DNA of 64,000 nt from CAYMGQ01 sp964390055 (GCA_964390055.1 CAYMGQ010000009.1:1-64000), one strand, 5' to 3'. Shown: positions 52,264 to 61,689, counted from the first letter of the stretch. Notes: generated by a model from the sequence alone, not told the origin. Numbers and translations: made by a program.

Positions 52264-52797
52264 TTGTACCAAAAAATTTCAATTAAGGATCTTACACGTT
52301 CTAGTATCTTTACCGCACTAATTATAGTTTTAAGTTATGTTACAATCCCCTTACCCTTGTCTCCTGTCCCAGTCACAGGGCAGAGTTTAGCCATTATGTT
52401 AGCTGCTAGTATTTTAACTGCAAAGCAAACAATATTAAGCATATTAACGTACATATTCTTGGGAATTGCTGGCCTTCCAATTTTTGCTGGAGGCACAAAC
52501 GGAATTGCTGCTATTCTAGGCCCAAGGGGAGGTTATGTAGTTGGTTTTTTAATCGGTGGAATCATAATTAATTTATTAAAAGGAAAGAATTATAGGCCAG
52601 CTAGGCTAATTGTGGCCAATACCTTAGGAGGGATTATTGTCCTTTATATCTGCGGTGTTATTTGGTTAAGTTTTGTTACAGGGATTGAGATTTATGAGGC
52701 AATCATATCTGGTGCCCTGCCTTTTTTGCCCGGAGACATTTTTAAGGCCATAATAACTGCCTTCCTTAGTCCTCAAATTGTTAAAAGAATAAATTAA
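52264..52797 (+). CDS. bioY: Biotin ECF S-component BioY
   Basis: 177 residues, TTG start with GGAGGTG seven bases before. Six membrane segments with BioY motifs: LPLSPVPVTGQSLAIMLA, FAGGTNGIAAILGPRGGYV and PGDIFKAIITAFLS. Captures biotin; the ATPases and EcfT are presumably the shared set elsewhere in the genome. The BirA operator upstream supports the call directly. Confidence 0.95.
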   Translation: MYQKISIKDLTRSSIFTALIIVLSYVTIPLPLSPVPVTGQSLAIMLAASILTAKQTILSILTYIFLGIAGLPIFAGGTNGIAAILGPRGGYVVGFLIGGIIINLLKGKNYRPARLIVANTLGGIIVLYICGVIWLSFVTGIEIYEAIISGALPFLPGDIFKAIITAFLSPQIVKRIN

Positions 52798-52902
52798 TAT
52801 CTTATATATCTAGATAGGATATTTTCATTTTAAGACCCCTTATAAATACTTTTTAGTTGTATTTTAAAAAGATAGACGTATATCTTATAGGGGGTGCTTT
52901 TT

Positions 52903-53832
52903 TTGTTTATATTTCTATCGGGAATCTTTACAGGACTAGGCTTATTTTTGTTGGGCCTTCGTTTTCTAACAGAGGGGCTTTATAATATTAACTCCCAAAG
53001 ATTAAGTTCCTTTATTAGGACACTAGATATACCACCTGTTATAGGAATAATAACTGGTATAGTTGTAACTTGCCTCCTACAATCTAGCAGCGGTGTAACT
53101 ATTATTGTTATAGGCCTTGTGGAGGCTAATCTAATAAATCTCTACCAGGCTACCCCTATTATTATGGGTGCCAACATTGGTACTACCTTCACAGCACAAA
53201 TACTAGCCTTTCAACCAAATCAATATATTTTTATACCCTTTTTTTTAGGCATCCTCCTATCCTTTGTCAAAAATAAGAAAAAAATAGCCTTCCTTGGGGA
53301 AAGCCTCTTGGGTTTCAGTTTGATTTTTATAGGTATAGATTTATTGGGAAAGGGACTCTCTCCCTTGGAGAGTCAAATTAGATTCCAAGAAATTCTCTTG
53401 GAATTTGGCAACAACCGCCTATTGGGTATAGTTATGGGTTTTTGCCTTACTGCCATTATCCAAAGCAGTAGTACCGGGGTAGCCATCCTCCAGTCCTTAG
53501 CCAATAATAGTTTAATAAATATTACAGCTGCAACTAGCATACTACTTGGGCAAAATATCGGAACCTGTGTTACCACCCTACTTTCTAGCATACCCCTGGG
53601 TCCCTCAGGAAAAAGGGCAGCCCTTATCCATATTCTTTTCAATTTATTGGGTGTTATTATAATTTTTCCTTTTGTAGATATTCTCTGTAGCCTATCCTTA
53701 ATCTTATCTCCCTATAATCCTAGTCGTCAAATCGCTAATGTTCACAGTCTTTTTAATATTATTACTACTATTATATTTTTACCCCTTATTCCCTTATTAG
53801 TTAAAATTTCTAAAAGCATTATCAGAAATTAG
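52903..53832 (+). CDS. Na/Pi cotransporter family protein, without PhoU domain
   Basis: 309 residues from the TTG at 52903, six bases after GGGGGTG; a GTG at 52894 lies on that site. Two inverted membrane repeats each carry the sodium/phosphate motif: LLQSSSGVTIIV (about residue 48) and IIQSSSTGVAIL (about 190). The usual C-terminal PhoU-like domain of bacterial NptA is absent, so it is a short form. Ends four bases inside the convergent msrA gene. Confidence 0.87.
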   Translation: MFIFLSGIFTGLGLFLLGLRFLTEGLYNINSQRLSSFIRTLDIPPVIGIITGIVVTCLLQSSSGVTIIVIGLVEANLINLYQATPIIMGANIGTTFTAQILAFQPNQYIFIPFFLGILLSFVKNKKKIAFLGESLLGFSLIFIGIDLLGKGLSPLESQIRFQEILLEFGNNRLLGIVMGFCLTAIIQSSSTGVAILQSLANNSLINITAATSILLGQNIGTCVTTLLSSIPLGPSGKRAALIHILFNLLGVIIIFPFVDILCSLSLILSPYNPSRQIANVHSLFNIITTIIFLPLIPLLVKISKSIIRN

Positions 53833-54302
53833 TCTAAATTAATATGGCAATAGCCTCCGGGATTTTTTTTCAGATATCTTTGATGGTAGTCTTCAGCTAA
53901 ATAAAAAGATCTTAATTCCTCAACTTCAGTTGCTATTGGCCTATCATATAAGTGCTGTTGTTCATTCCAAGTTTTCAGTATGGTAGCTAGGTCATCCTTA
54001 TCCCTATAGTATATACCTGTCCTATATTGCTCACCGATATCTGGTCCCTGTCGATTAACTTGAGTAGGTTTGATTATCCCCCAGAATTTATTTAACAATC
54101 CTTCTAGGGAAATTATTTCTTCATTGAAAATAACATAACATACCTCCGCATGGCCTGTCCCACCACTACATACCTCTTCATAACTTGGATTTTCCAAATG
54201 TCCATTGGCATAGCCTACCTTGGTGTCTACTACACCATCTACCCGGGAAAAATATTCTTCAACTCCCCAAAAACATCCTCCCGCTAAGACTATCTCTTTC
54301 AT
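53829..54302 (-). CDS. msrA: Peptide methionine sulfoxide reductase MsrA
   Basis: 157 residues. Repairs methionine-S-sulfoxide. Catalytic Cys in AGGCFWGVEEYF at residue 10, followed by VGYANGHLENPSYEEVCSG and EQYRTGIYY. No MsrB domain is fused. Confidence 0.95.
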   Translation of the reverse strand: MKEIVLAGGCFWGVEEYFSRVDGVVDTKVGYANGHLENPSYEEVCSGGTGHAEVCYVIFNEEIISLEGLLNKFWGIIKPTQVNRQGPDIGEQYRTGIYYRDKDDLATILKTWNEQQHLYDRPIATEVEELRSFYLAEDYHQRYLKKNPGGYCHINLD

Positions 54303-54361
54303 AACAAGACCTCCCCTCTTATAAATTTTAAGTTTTCCAATTTAGTTAGCTTTATATATAA

Positions 54362-55474
54362 TTATTCCTCTATTTCAAGACTATAATACCTAATTTTTTT
54401 GTCTGGGAAATCTCCAGAGACTTTATCCCTGTATTCTTCTGCTATTGTTATCGTATCAGGATCCCCATCGCTTACATAGGGCTGTCTGCCCCCCTCCTCC
54501 AAGACCTTCATCCAGTTGTAGATCCCCACCCCATCTACCTTACTTTCACTGGCCCTCACCCTTCTTATCTTTGAGGAGTCAAATTCCTTGTCAAAGGGAG
54601 ACTTATAGGGGTCCCACCCTACTTCTAGAATTGCTATATTTTCATATCTTTCCCCCTTATATTCTCCAGCAATAAGCAGGGGGAACAAGTCCTCATCCTT
54701 AGGTTTTGAACCAAAGGGAAGGGCTAAAGTTTTAATCTCATAATCAGGCAAATATCTCGTCACTAGTTCATTTACCTTACCGATTTCCTCCTGGATTTCT
54801 TCTCCTGATGCCTTGGTTAAATTTATATGGCTATTAGTATGATTGCCAATATCCATCCCATTCTCAACAAGATAATTTAATTTGTAGTCCACCCAGTCCT
54901 TTTGTCCAAAGGGGATACCGCCATTAATAAAAAATGTGGCCTCTAGGGGAAAATCAGGATGTTTTTCATGGAAATCCACTAATATTCCTACAGCACAATT
55001 TGGGTCTATTAGCCACTCCTTTTCTTCATCCTGAATCATATTAAAATTGTTTTGGTTACCGTCATCAAAGGTTAATACCACAGGCTTATATCCAGCCTCA
55101 GTAGTGATATTACCCCTAACATAATCCTCTAAACTAATGGGTCTGTAGCCCTCTTCATAAAGATTGGACAGGTCCTTCTTAAAGTTATCAGGAGTCCTAA
55201 CCCACTCTGCCTCTGGCTGACCTATATTATGATACATTAGGACCATAATCTCTCCCATTTCATTGGGCTTAACAGTTTGTAGATCAATGTCTTCCTCCTG
55301 GTCCTCCTCCTGACTTACTTCCTCCTCTTGACTTACTTTCTCCTCTTGACTTACTTCCTCCTCCCTTACATCCTCCCCCCCTTTTGCCAGCAGGGTCTCC
55401 TCTCCTACATTACACGCCGATAATAGCAAGCATGTTACTACAACTATTGTCAAAATAATTTTTTGTCTTCTCAT
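54362..55474 (-). CDS. Polysaccharide deacetylase lipoprotein with short acidic repeats
   Basis: 370 residues, ATG after GGGGGC. Lipobox LLSAC (Cys at residue 21). A linker (38-61) of three near-identical six-residue units EE(E/K)VSQ precedes a NodB deacetylase domain: LTFDDGNQNN, HTNSHINL metal motif and LALPFGSKPKD. Probably acts on wall or capsule polymers at the outer face of the membrane. Confidence 0.82.
   Translation of the reverse strand: MRRQKIILTIVVVTCLLLSACNVGEETLLAKGGEDVREEEVSQEEKVSQEEEVSQEEDQEEDIDLQTVKPNEMGEIMVLMYHNIGQPEAEWVRTPDNFKKDLSNLYEEGYRPISLEDYVRGNITTEAGYKPVVLTFDDGNQNNFNMIQDEEKEWLIDPNCAVGILVDFHEKHPDFPLEATFFINGGIPFGQKDWVDYKLNYLVENGMDIGNHTNSHINLTKASGEEIQEEIGKVNELVTRYLPDYEIKTLALPFGSKPKDEDLFPLLIAGEYKGERYENIAILEVGWDPYKSPFDKEFDSSKIRRVRASESKVDGVGIYNWMKVLEEGGRQPYVSDGDPDTITIAEEYRDKVSGDFPDKKIRYYSLEIEE
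55304..55363 (-). repeat. 18-bp tandem repeat inside the deacetylase lipoprotein
   Basis: About three copies of an 18-bp unit (minus-strand GAGGAAGTAAGTCAAGAG) encode EE(E/K)VSQ. The copies differ at single bases. Likely length-variable by slippage; it only changes the flexible acidic linker. Confidence 0.75.
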
Positions 55475-55500
55475 TATTATAGCCCCCTAGTAGTTTATAA

Positions 55501-56196
55501 TTATCTTTTTAATATCTCTCTACCCTGAGGGCATGCCCTCACGCATATGCCACAAACTGCCCCTCTGCTAATATACTTATACTCTTTTTTCATATGCTGG
55601 CTACATTTTTCAGGGTCAATTATTTTATCCCTTTTAGTCCCTACTTCCCACAGGCCTCCCTTTAGGGCCTCTGCTGGGCAGAGATCTACACAAATACTAC
55701 ACTCCCCACACCTAGACTCCTGTATGGGTTTATTGTAATTAAACTCCATATTTGTTAGTACCGTACCCAGGCGGACCCTGGGCCCAAATTCCTCAGTTAT
55801 TAAACAACTATTTTTTCCTATCCATCCCATACCTGACCTGGTAGCAGTTATCCTATGTTGGAATAGTCCCCGATAATTCCACCCATCCTTGTTAATGGAT
55901 TGGGAGGCTGGTATGGCCATTGCCAAGTATCCCCAATCCTGCAGTTTATTTGCTAGCCTAAAACCAATCTGGTCAATCAGGGCATTGGCAGTCCTATAGT
56001 GATGAAAGTATGTATGGCTTGGTCCCTTTACCAAATCGATGCCACTTACAATCTGGTCTGATAGGCGGACAAGTATTGAAATTCCACTAGTAAGCTTTCC
56101 CAATTCAGGAGGCAACAAGTCTCCTAGTTGGCAAAATCCTGCCTTTGCCCCACCTAAACTCCTAACCATCTCCATCAATTCTCTTTCTTTACCCAT
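55501..56196 (-). CDS. QueG-like [4Fe-4S] double-cluster protein
   Basis: 231 residues, ATG after AAGGGGG. Two ferredoxin-type motifs: CGECSICVDLCP and CGICVRACP, with an extra Cys in DPEKCSQHM. The upstream part, RSGMGWIGKNSCLITEEFGPRVRLGTVL (here cut to GMGWIGKNSCLI and GPRVRLGTVL), is typical of the epoxyqueuosine reductase family. It is shorter than QueG (about 310-390) and lacks the C-terminal HEAT repeats, so tRNA modification is not assured; it may be a corrinoid-linked relative. Confidence 0.75.
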   Translation of the reverse strand: MGKERELMEMVRSLGGAKAGFCQLGDLLPPELGKLTSGISILVRLSDQIVSGIDLVKGPSHTYFHHYRTANALIDQIGFRLANKLQDWGYLAMAIPASQSINKDGWNYRGLFQHRITATRSGMGWIGKNSCLITEEFGPRVRLGTVLTNMEFNYNKPIQESRCGECSICVDLCPAEALKGGLWEVGTKRDKIIDPEKCSQHMKKEYKYISRGAVCGICVRACPQGREILKR

Positions 56197-56265
56197 GATA
56201 TATTCCCCCTTGCAGTTATTATATCAAATACCTTTAAAAATAAAATGATATAAATTCTGCCATAA

Positions 56266-56293
56266 AAAAGATACTATAAAAATAGTATCTTTT
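56266..56293 (-). terminator. Terminator of the spoVA operon
   Basis: AAAAGATACTAT/ATAGTATCTTTT stem with loop AAAA and T tail on the minus strand. Confidence 0.85.
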
Positions 56294-56315
56294 GTCTGTG
56301 TTTTAAATTTTATGA

Positions 56316-56522
56316 TTATTCTTGTCTAAATTGTGGTTCCTGGTCCTCGATATATTTCTGCCTCTGCTTTAGAGTTTGCAATGCCCCTTCTAGATCTTGA
56401 CTTATTTGTTGAAATTCTGCCTTTGCATTTTGATCCTGGGTTTCTAAGGCAAAAGTTTTTACCGAGGCTACAGCTCCCTGGATTCCTGCTATTACTTGCT
56501 GCATTTGAGTTCCTACGGTCAA
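56316..56522 (-). CDS. DUF1657 small protein (last gene of spoVA operon)
   Basis: 68 residues, TTG start with AGGAGGTG. All helical; begins TVGTQMQQVIAGIQG and ends KYIEDQEPQFRQ, matching the paralogue at the other end of the operon (EEPQFK). DUF1657 genes are found in spoVA operons of spore formers. Function unknown. Confidence 0.85.
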   Translation of the reverse strand: MTVGTQMQQVIAGIQGAVASVKTFALETQDQNAKAEFQQISQDLEGALQTLKQRQKYIEDQEPQFRQE

Positions 56523-56577
56523 ATTATCACCTCCTTGTCCATTATGAACTTATATTATTTGTATATCCCCATTTTGA

Positions 56578-56931
56578 CTAACCCTTGGACTTAAAAAACA
56601 GGGAGGCGATAAAGCCAAAAATTATTGCTGTAGAGATACCTGCCCCTGTTATCTCGAAAATGCCTGTAAGCACTCCAATTATGCCATGCCTCTCATATTC
56701 GGTCATTGCTCCCTTAAATAGGGAATTTCCAAAACTACTAATAGGTACACTAGCCCCAGCCCCAGCAAACTTAACCAAGGGTTCATATAATCCCAGTCCC
56801 CCTAGAATAGCTCCTGCCACCACTAGGGTAACCATGGTGTGAGCTGGGGTCAACCTAAATACATCCATCAAAATTTGTCCAAGTACACATATGCCACCGC
56901 CTACAATAAATGCCCAAATAAACTTTTCCAT
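56578..56931 (-). CDS. Stage V sporulation protein AE (SpoVAE-b type)
   Basis: 117 residues from the ATG at 56931; the frame is open further upstream into spoVAD but GGGGGTG precedes this ATG. Three to four membrane segments, with the family stretch GLYEPLVKFAGAGASVPISS. Part of the SpoVA channel that moves dipicolinic acid through the inner spore membrane. Confidence 0.88.
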   Translation of the reverse strand: MEKFIWAFIVGGGICVLGQILMDVFRLTPAHTMVTLVVAGAILGGLGLYEPLVKFAGAGASVPISSFGNSLFKGAMTEYERHGIIGVLTGIFEITGAGISTAIIFGFIASLFFKSKG

Positions 56932-56948
56932 GGTATAATTAACACCCC

Positions 56949-57953
56949 CTATGGCATTTCTATTGAAACTGCATGGGCTATGGAAGGTATACTTTCTTTT
57001 TGTTGATAGGACATGGGTGACAATAAGGCACCAGTTGCCACAATTAAAATCCTTTTTAATTTGCCCTTCTTCATCTGATTTATAAAATGCCCGTAAGTTA
57101 CAGTTGCAGAACACCCACACCCACTACCTCCTGCAAAAACCTTTTGATCCTCTTTATAAATCAATATTCCACAATCGGTGAACTTTTCATGGGGGATATT
57201 AATGCCGTGGTCCACCAACAAATCCCTAGCAATCTGGTGGCCCACCCCACCTAGGTCACCAGTGGCAATTAAATCGTAATGAGAGGCATCTATATTTAAG
57301 TCCCTAAAGTGGGCCTCTATTGTATCTACCGCAGCCGGGGCCATAGCTCCCCCCAAATTAAAGGGGTCTGATATCCCCATGTCAACCACCCTACCAATTG
57401 TTGCAGTAGTAACCCTTGGTCCCTGCCCCTCGGGTGCAACAAGTGCTGCCCCCGCCCCAGTTACTGTCCATTGGGCAGTAGGGGGTTTTTGTGCTCCGTA
57501 TTCCGAAGGATAACGAAATTGTTTCTCTGCCGCTGCATTATGGCTGCTACAGGCCGTCAATACCCTGTTGGCAGACTTACTCTCTATCATAAGACTGGCT
57601 AGGGCCAAACCTTCCATAGAGCAGGAACAGGCGCTAAAAATCCCAAAGTAGGGTATGGCTAAACTTCTAGCGGCAAAACTACTTGGCGTTATCTGATTAA
57701 TTAAATCTCCGCTTATAAAAAAATCTATGTCCTCCTTTTTTAAGCCTGCTTTGTCAATGGCCCTTTGGCTTGCCTCAATTAATAACTTCTTTTCAGCCTT
57801 TTCAAAACTATCCTGGCCTAACCAAATATCTGAATGAAGAATATCAAAATCTTCTGCCAGGGCACCCTTTGCCTCGAAGGGTCCACCAGAAACCGCTGTT
57901 GATACAATAACCGGTTTAGAATCAAAGACCCATGTTTGATATCCCTTTAACAT
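56949..57953 (-). CDS. spoVAD: Stage V sporulation protein AD
   Basis: 334 residues, ATG after AGGTGGGAT. Thiolase-like fold that binds dipicolinic acid on the channel: SGDLINQITPSSFAARSL, CSCSMEGLALASL and YDLIATGDLGGVGHQIA. Its start directly follows the spoVAC stop. Confidence 0.92.
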   Translation of the reverse strand: MLKGYQTWVFDSKPVIVSTAVSGGPFEAKGALAEDFDILHSDIWLGQDSFEKAEKKLLIEASQRAIDKAGLKKEDIDFFISGDLINQITPSSFAARSLAIPYFGIFSACSCSMEGLALASLMIESKSANRVLTACSSHNAAAEKQFRYPSEYGAQKPPTAQWTVTGAGAALVAPEGQGPRVTTATIGRVVDMGISDPFNLGGAMAPAAVDTIEAHFRDLNIDASHYDLIATGDLGGVGHQIARDLLVDHGINIPHEKFTDCGILIYKEDQKVFAGGSGCGCSATVTYGHFINQMKKGKLKRILIVATGALLSPMSYQQKESIPSIAHAVSIEMP

Positions 57954-58433
57954 TTATATCCCACCTAATTCCTTGAAAATTATTTTTATAATGGCTGTAA
58001 GGAAGGCAGAAAATACACCGAAAACAATTACAGGCCCTGCAATTTTAAACATATTACCCCCAACCCCTAAAACATAGCCCTCGCTCCTATGTTCTATAGC
58101 CGCAGAACTTATGGTATTGGCAAAGCCTGTCACAGGAACTGCTGTCCCTGCCCCTGCCCATTGTGCAATATGATCATAAACTCCCAGAGAGGTTAAAATT
58201 ACTGATATTATAATTAATGTAGCCGAGGTTGGACTTCCTGCTGTCATCTCATTAAATTCGAAATATTTTATGTACATATTCTGTAGGGCCTGACCTAGAC
58301 TACAGATAATACCTCCCACAAGAAAGGCCTTTAAACAATTGGTAAATACAGGCCGTTTTGGTTCACGGTCCTTGGAAAACTCCTGATATTTTTGTTGGTT
58401 AAGGGTTAACTTTTTATTTTGTTTTTTAGACAT
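57954..58433 (-). CDS. spoVAC: Stage V sporulation protein AC
   Basis: 159 residues, ATG after AGAGGGTGAT. About four membrane segments with AFLVGGIICSLGQALQNMY and AGAGTAVPVTGFANTIS. Membrane pore part of the SpoVA dipicolinate channel. Confidence 0.9.
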   Translation of the reverse strand: MSKKQNKKLTLNQQKYQEFSKDREPKRPVFTNCLKAFLVGGIICSLGQALQNMYIKYFEFNEMTAGSPTSATLIIISVILTSLGVYDHIAQWAGAGTAVPVTGFANTISSAAIEHRSEGYVLGVGGNMFKIAGPVIVFGVFSAFLTAIIKIIFKELGGI

Positions 58434-58446
58434 ATTTTATCACCCT

Positions 58447-59307
58447 CTAATGTAGTAAATATGCTTGTAATTTGTCCATCATTTTTTCCAATTCCAATGC
58501 ATTTTTTTGATACATCTCTTGTGCCATCATATCCTCTGTCTCCAAGGCATATTTGGCAAAGTCCGCCTGGCTTTTTTCTATATTGGCATAGAGAAGTTCC
58601 TTGGGGTTGGATTGGGGCATTTCTATTAAATCATCAAATAAATCCAAATATAAATCTCCACTACTATCCACCTGGCCCACAAAGACATTTGATAGGTCTA
58701 CACCCTTGTCCGCCAGTTGTCCCTGTAGCCAACCCTGGTTGAGTCCTAAATTATTCAATCCATCATGTAAGATATTCCCATCTAAAATAACAGTTTGTGG
58801 CTCTGCCTTTTGGCCCACCTTTTTACCTATATCATGGGGGCTAATAGGTTTCTTATGAGTTTTTAATGTCAGATTTATTTCTCCACTTGTTTCTAATACC
58901 GCAAACTCAACATCCGCTAGGTTAAAAGCATTTTTTGACCTTAACTCCCTAATTAGGTCTTCCCCAGTTAATTTTGATTTTCTTAAATTTTCCTCCATTA
59001 TCTTACCTTTTTTAATTAGAACAGTCTCTTTCCCATAAATAAAATCATGGAAGGCCTTACTCTTTGCCCCTAGCAAATCAAGGACAGGGGGTAGAAATGC
59101 CCAAACCCCCAGGGCAACAAATCCTAAAGGCTGATTATTAACTAATTTTAAGGATAAGACAGCCCCCAATACAGCAATTACTATATAATTAATAAATTGA
59201 AATACTGTTAATTTTGCAATGGACTTTTTCCCCATTGTTTTTGTAAGAAAAAATAGCAAAAAAAAGATTCCAAAGGACCTTAATAAAATTACCATCCATT
59301 CCTTCAT
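58447..59307 (-). CDS. DUF421 (YetF-like) membrane protein of the spoVA operon
   Basis: 286 residues, ATG after GGGAGG. Three N-terminal membrane helices and a soluble DUF421 domain (about 90-230: YGKETVLIKKGKIMEENLRK, LRSKNAFNLADVEFAVLE). A helical C-terminal extension (about 235-286) is added. YetF-like genes are a marker of the spoVA(2mob) operon type. Molecular role unknown. Confidence 0.85.
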   Translation of the reverse strand: MKEWMVILLRSFGIFFLLFFLTKTMGKKSIAKLTVFQFINYIVIAVLGAVLSLKLVNNQPLGFVALGVWAFLPPVLDLLGAKSKAFHDFIYGKETVLIKKGKIMEENLRKSKLTGEDLIRELRSKNAFNLADVEFAVLETSGEINLTLKTHKKPISPHDIGKKVGQKAEPQTVILDGNILHDGLNNLGLNQGWLQGQLADKGVDLSNVFVGQVDSSGDLYLDLFDDLIEMPQSNPKELLYANIEKSQADFAKYALETEDMMAQEMYQKNALELEKMMDKLQAYLLH

Positions 59308-59328
59308 ATTATCCAGAGATACCTCCCT

Positions 59329-59535
59329 TTAAAATCCCTTGAACTGGGGCTCTTCATATTCCAAAAACTTAATTCTTTTTTGCAAATCTTTAATAATAGC
59401 ACTGGTAGTTTTCAAGGCCTCTTCATAAGCCCTTCTTTCCTCTTGGACTTGGCTTTGCCTAGCGTAGGTTCTTAATGTCCCTCTTATTCCCTTTAGGCTA
59501 GCCAGAGTTTGATTTACCTGGGATGCAACAGTCAA
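59329..59535 (-). CDS. DUF1657 small protein (first gene of spoVA operon)
   Basis: 68 residues, TTG with GGAGG ten bases before. Helical; TVASQVNQTLASLKGIRGT and FLEYEEPQFK match the paralogue at 56.3 kb. I could not pick out a convincing sigma-G promoter in the 232-base gap upstream. Confidence 0.83.
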   Translation of the reverse strand: MTVASQVNQTLASLKGIRGTLRTYARQSQVQEERRAYEEALKTTSAIIKDLQKRIKFLEYEEPQFKGF

Positions 59536-59767
59536 CTGATTACAACCTCCTTTAAACTCTTAAATCCTTGTACTTGTATTTTCCACAAAAGTCATTATAT
59601 TAATTCATCCAAGTAATTCCAAGTTTTATTTTTCCTCCAGACCTCTTTAAATATTTCCATAAATCAAGTAATATAGTAGTATGATCTTATAAATAAATTA
59701 CATTGACATAGATATTATCAATAGCATTGTTAACTAGAAAATAAAAAAAACCAAAGGAGGCCTTGTT

Positions 59768-60298
59768 ATGTTTTCCAATACATCTCAACAATTAGCAGAG
59801 AAAAAGCTATTATTACTATATATATTTGATAAATTAGGTAAACCCCTAACAAATACTGAAATTACACATTTCGTTCTGGAAAATGATATTATGAATTATT
59901 TTATGCTCCACCAATTTTTAGTAGAGCTTCAGGAGGCCAAATTCCTTATGAGTCGGGAGGATGGCCAGGCCCCTAGCCTCTATATCAGCCAGAAGGGTAA
60001 AGATACATTAAACTATTTTATTAATCATATAGGAAGCTATCTAAAGGAAAGGATTGACAACCTTATCCTAGATAGGGCATCCCTGCCAAAAAATAAACCT
60101 AATATTTTAGCAAATTATAGTCAGTTAGAGGATGGTTTATATAGGGTAAACCTTGCTATAACCCAAGATGGCAACTCCCTTATTGATTTGAAACTTAAGG
60201 TAGATGATATAGACAGGGTTAGGGAAATCCAAAACAAATGGCTGGAAGAGGGTCATCATCTATACCACCATATACTCGGGCTCTTTACTAATAAATAG
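59768..60298 (+). CDS. DUF4364 winged-helix-like protein
   Basis: 176 residues, ATG after AAAGGAGG. An N-terminal winged-helix-like region (about 8-80: KLLLLYIFDKLGKPLTNTEI, YISQKGKDTLNYF) and a C-terminal beta-rich half. DUF4364 is common in clostridia and assumed to be a DNA-binding regulator; targets unknown. Divergent from the spoVA operon and ended by a terminator. Confidence 0.82.
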   Translation: MFSNTSQQLAEKKLLLLYIFDKLGKPLTNTEITHFVLENDIMNYFMLHQFLVELQEAKFLMSREDGQAPSLYISQKGKDTLNYFINHIGSYLKERIDNLILDRASLPKNKPNILANYSQLEDGLYRVNLAITQDGNSLIDLKLKVDDIDRVREIQNKWLEEGHHLYHHILGLFTNK

Positions 60299-60303
60299 AA
60301 AAA

Positions 60304-60331
60304 GGTCATAGGTAAATTACCTATGACCCCT
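60304..60331 (+). terminator. Terminator after DUF4364 gene
   Basis: GGTCATAGGT/ACCTATGACC stem followed by CCTTTCTATTT; also faces folC. Confidence 0.7.
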
Positions 60332-60365
60332 TTCTATTTATATATGGCTATTTATCCCTAATGGA

Positions 60366-61661
60366 CTATACTCTCTTAACTCTTTTTCTAATTTCACCTA
60401 TCATATATAGGGACCCGGCTCCCACAATTGCATCCCCTATATGGGTGACTTTATATGCCAGCCTTATAGCATCTTCTATACTATCAGAGGCATAAATCTC
60501 CTTATCAAAAACAGCTAGCTTTTTTAATAAATCCTTTGGTTTTATGGCCCTAGGATTGTTAGGGCTGGTTGCTATAACCTTGTCTACAAGAGGTATGAGG
60601 CTTTTTAATACTCCTTCCACATCCTTGTCCCTTAGCATAGCAAGTATTAGGGTAATCCTATAGTTTTTAAGCAATGTCCTAAAACTTGTGGCCAATGCCT
60701 GGGCTCCCTGTAAATTATGAGCCCCATCTATGATAATCAGAGGATCCTTAGCTATAATTTCAAATCTTCCCAGCCACCTTGTATTGTATATACCCTTATA
60801 TATGTCCTTATCATTAATGGAGAGATTATATTTTTCTTTTAAAATTTCAATTACTGTTAGAGCAAGACAGCAATTATAAATCTGGTGGACCCCAGCCATA
60901 CTAATCCTTAAATTATCATAGGATTTGCCCAAAATCTCTAGGGAAAATCTTTGCCCCTCTAACTTACTTTCGTGGATTTGTAATTTATTAAAATCTGCAA
61001 TAATTAATTCTGACTTATTTTCTCTTGCGATTTTCTCGATAACCTCCATAGCTTCCCTATCCTGTGGATAGGAAAGTACATAGGAATTGGCTTTTATAAT
61101 ACCAGCCTTTTCCCTGGCTATTTCTCCTAGGCTATTGCCTAGATGGTCTAAGTGGTCGTAATCAATGGGTGTGATTACAGAGATTAGGGGCCTATCTATT
61201 ACATTGGTGGCATCCAATCTGCCCCCTAACCCCACCTCCAATACCAAAAAATCTACCTGCTCTCTTGCAAAATATAAAAGGGCTATCCCTGTTCCTATTT
61301 CAAATTCAGTTGGGTGGTTTACACCCATGGCCACCATTTTTTCCGCCTTTTCCCTTACCACATTTGTAAGCTTGGCCAAGACCTGCCTATCTATCTTTTG
61401 TCCGTTAATCTGAATCCTCTCTGTAAATTCTTCTATATAGGGTGAGGTATAGAGGCCTACCTTATATCCCGCCCTTGTCAAAATATTTTGAGTAAAAGAT
61501 GCTACAGAACCCTTACCGTTGGTCCCTGCCACATGAATAACCTTTAAATCCTCCTGGGGATTGCCAAGTAATTTCAATAGGAGTTTTATATTTTCCAAAC
61601 CTAATTTACTGCCGAACTTATAAGTTCCATGGATATAATCTATTGCCTCTTGATAGTTCAT
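60366..61661 (-). CDS. folC: Folylpolyglutamate synthase / dihydrofolate synthase
   Basis: 431 residues, ATG after AGAGGTGA. Adds glutamate to folates in an ATP-dependent way. P-loop AGTNGKGSVASF, catalytic LVLEVGLGGRLDATN and ITPIDYDHLDHLG, and the C-terminal DGAHNLQGAQAL. It follows valS by 28 bases on the same strand, a common pairing in Firmicutes. Confidence 0.93.
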   Translation of the reverse strand: MNYQEAIDYIHGTYKFGSKLGLENIKLLLKLLGNPQEDLKVIHVAGTNGKGSVASFTQNILTRAGYKVGLYTSPYIEEFTERIQINGQKIDRQVLAKLTNVVREKAEKMVAMGVNHPTEFEIGTGIALLYFAREQVDFLVLEVGLGGRLDATNVIDRPLISVITPIDYDHLDHLGNSLGEIAREKAGIIKANSYVLSYPQDREAMEVIEKIARENKSELIIADFNKLQIHESKLEGQRFSLEILGKSYDNLRISMAGVHQIYNCCLALTVIEILKEKYNLSINDKDIYKGIYNTRWLGRFEIIAKDPLIIIDGAHNLQGAQALATSFRTLLKNYRITLILAMLRDKDVEGVLKSLIPLVDKVIATSPNNPRAIKPKDLLKKLAVFDKEIYASDSIEDAIRLAYKVTHIGDAIVGAGSLYMIGEIRKRVKRV

Positions 61662-61689
61662 CTGCCTAATTCACCTCTTAGCTATAAGT

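Noticed and set aside
56316..59535. spoVA operon as part of a mobile element
   Set aside because: The layout resembles spoVA(2mob), but no transposase, resolvase or terminal repeat flanks it within the window.
59536..59767. Sigma-G promoter before the spoVA operon
   Set aside because: Such a promoter is expected, but no pair of -35 and -10 elements with acceptable spacing stood out by eye.
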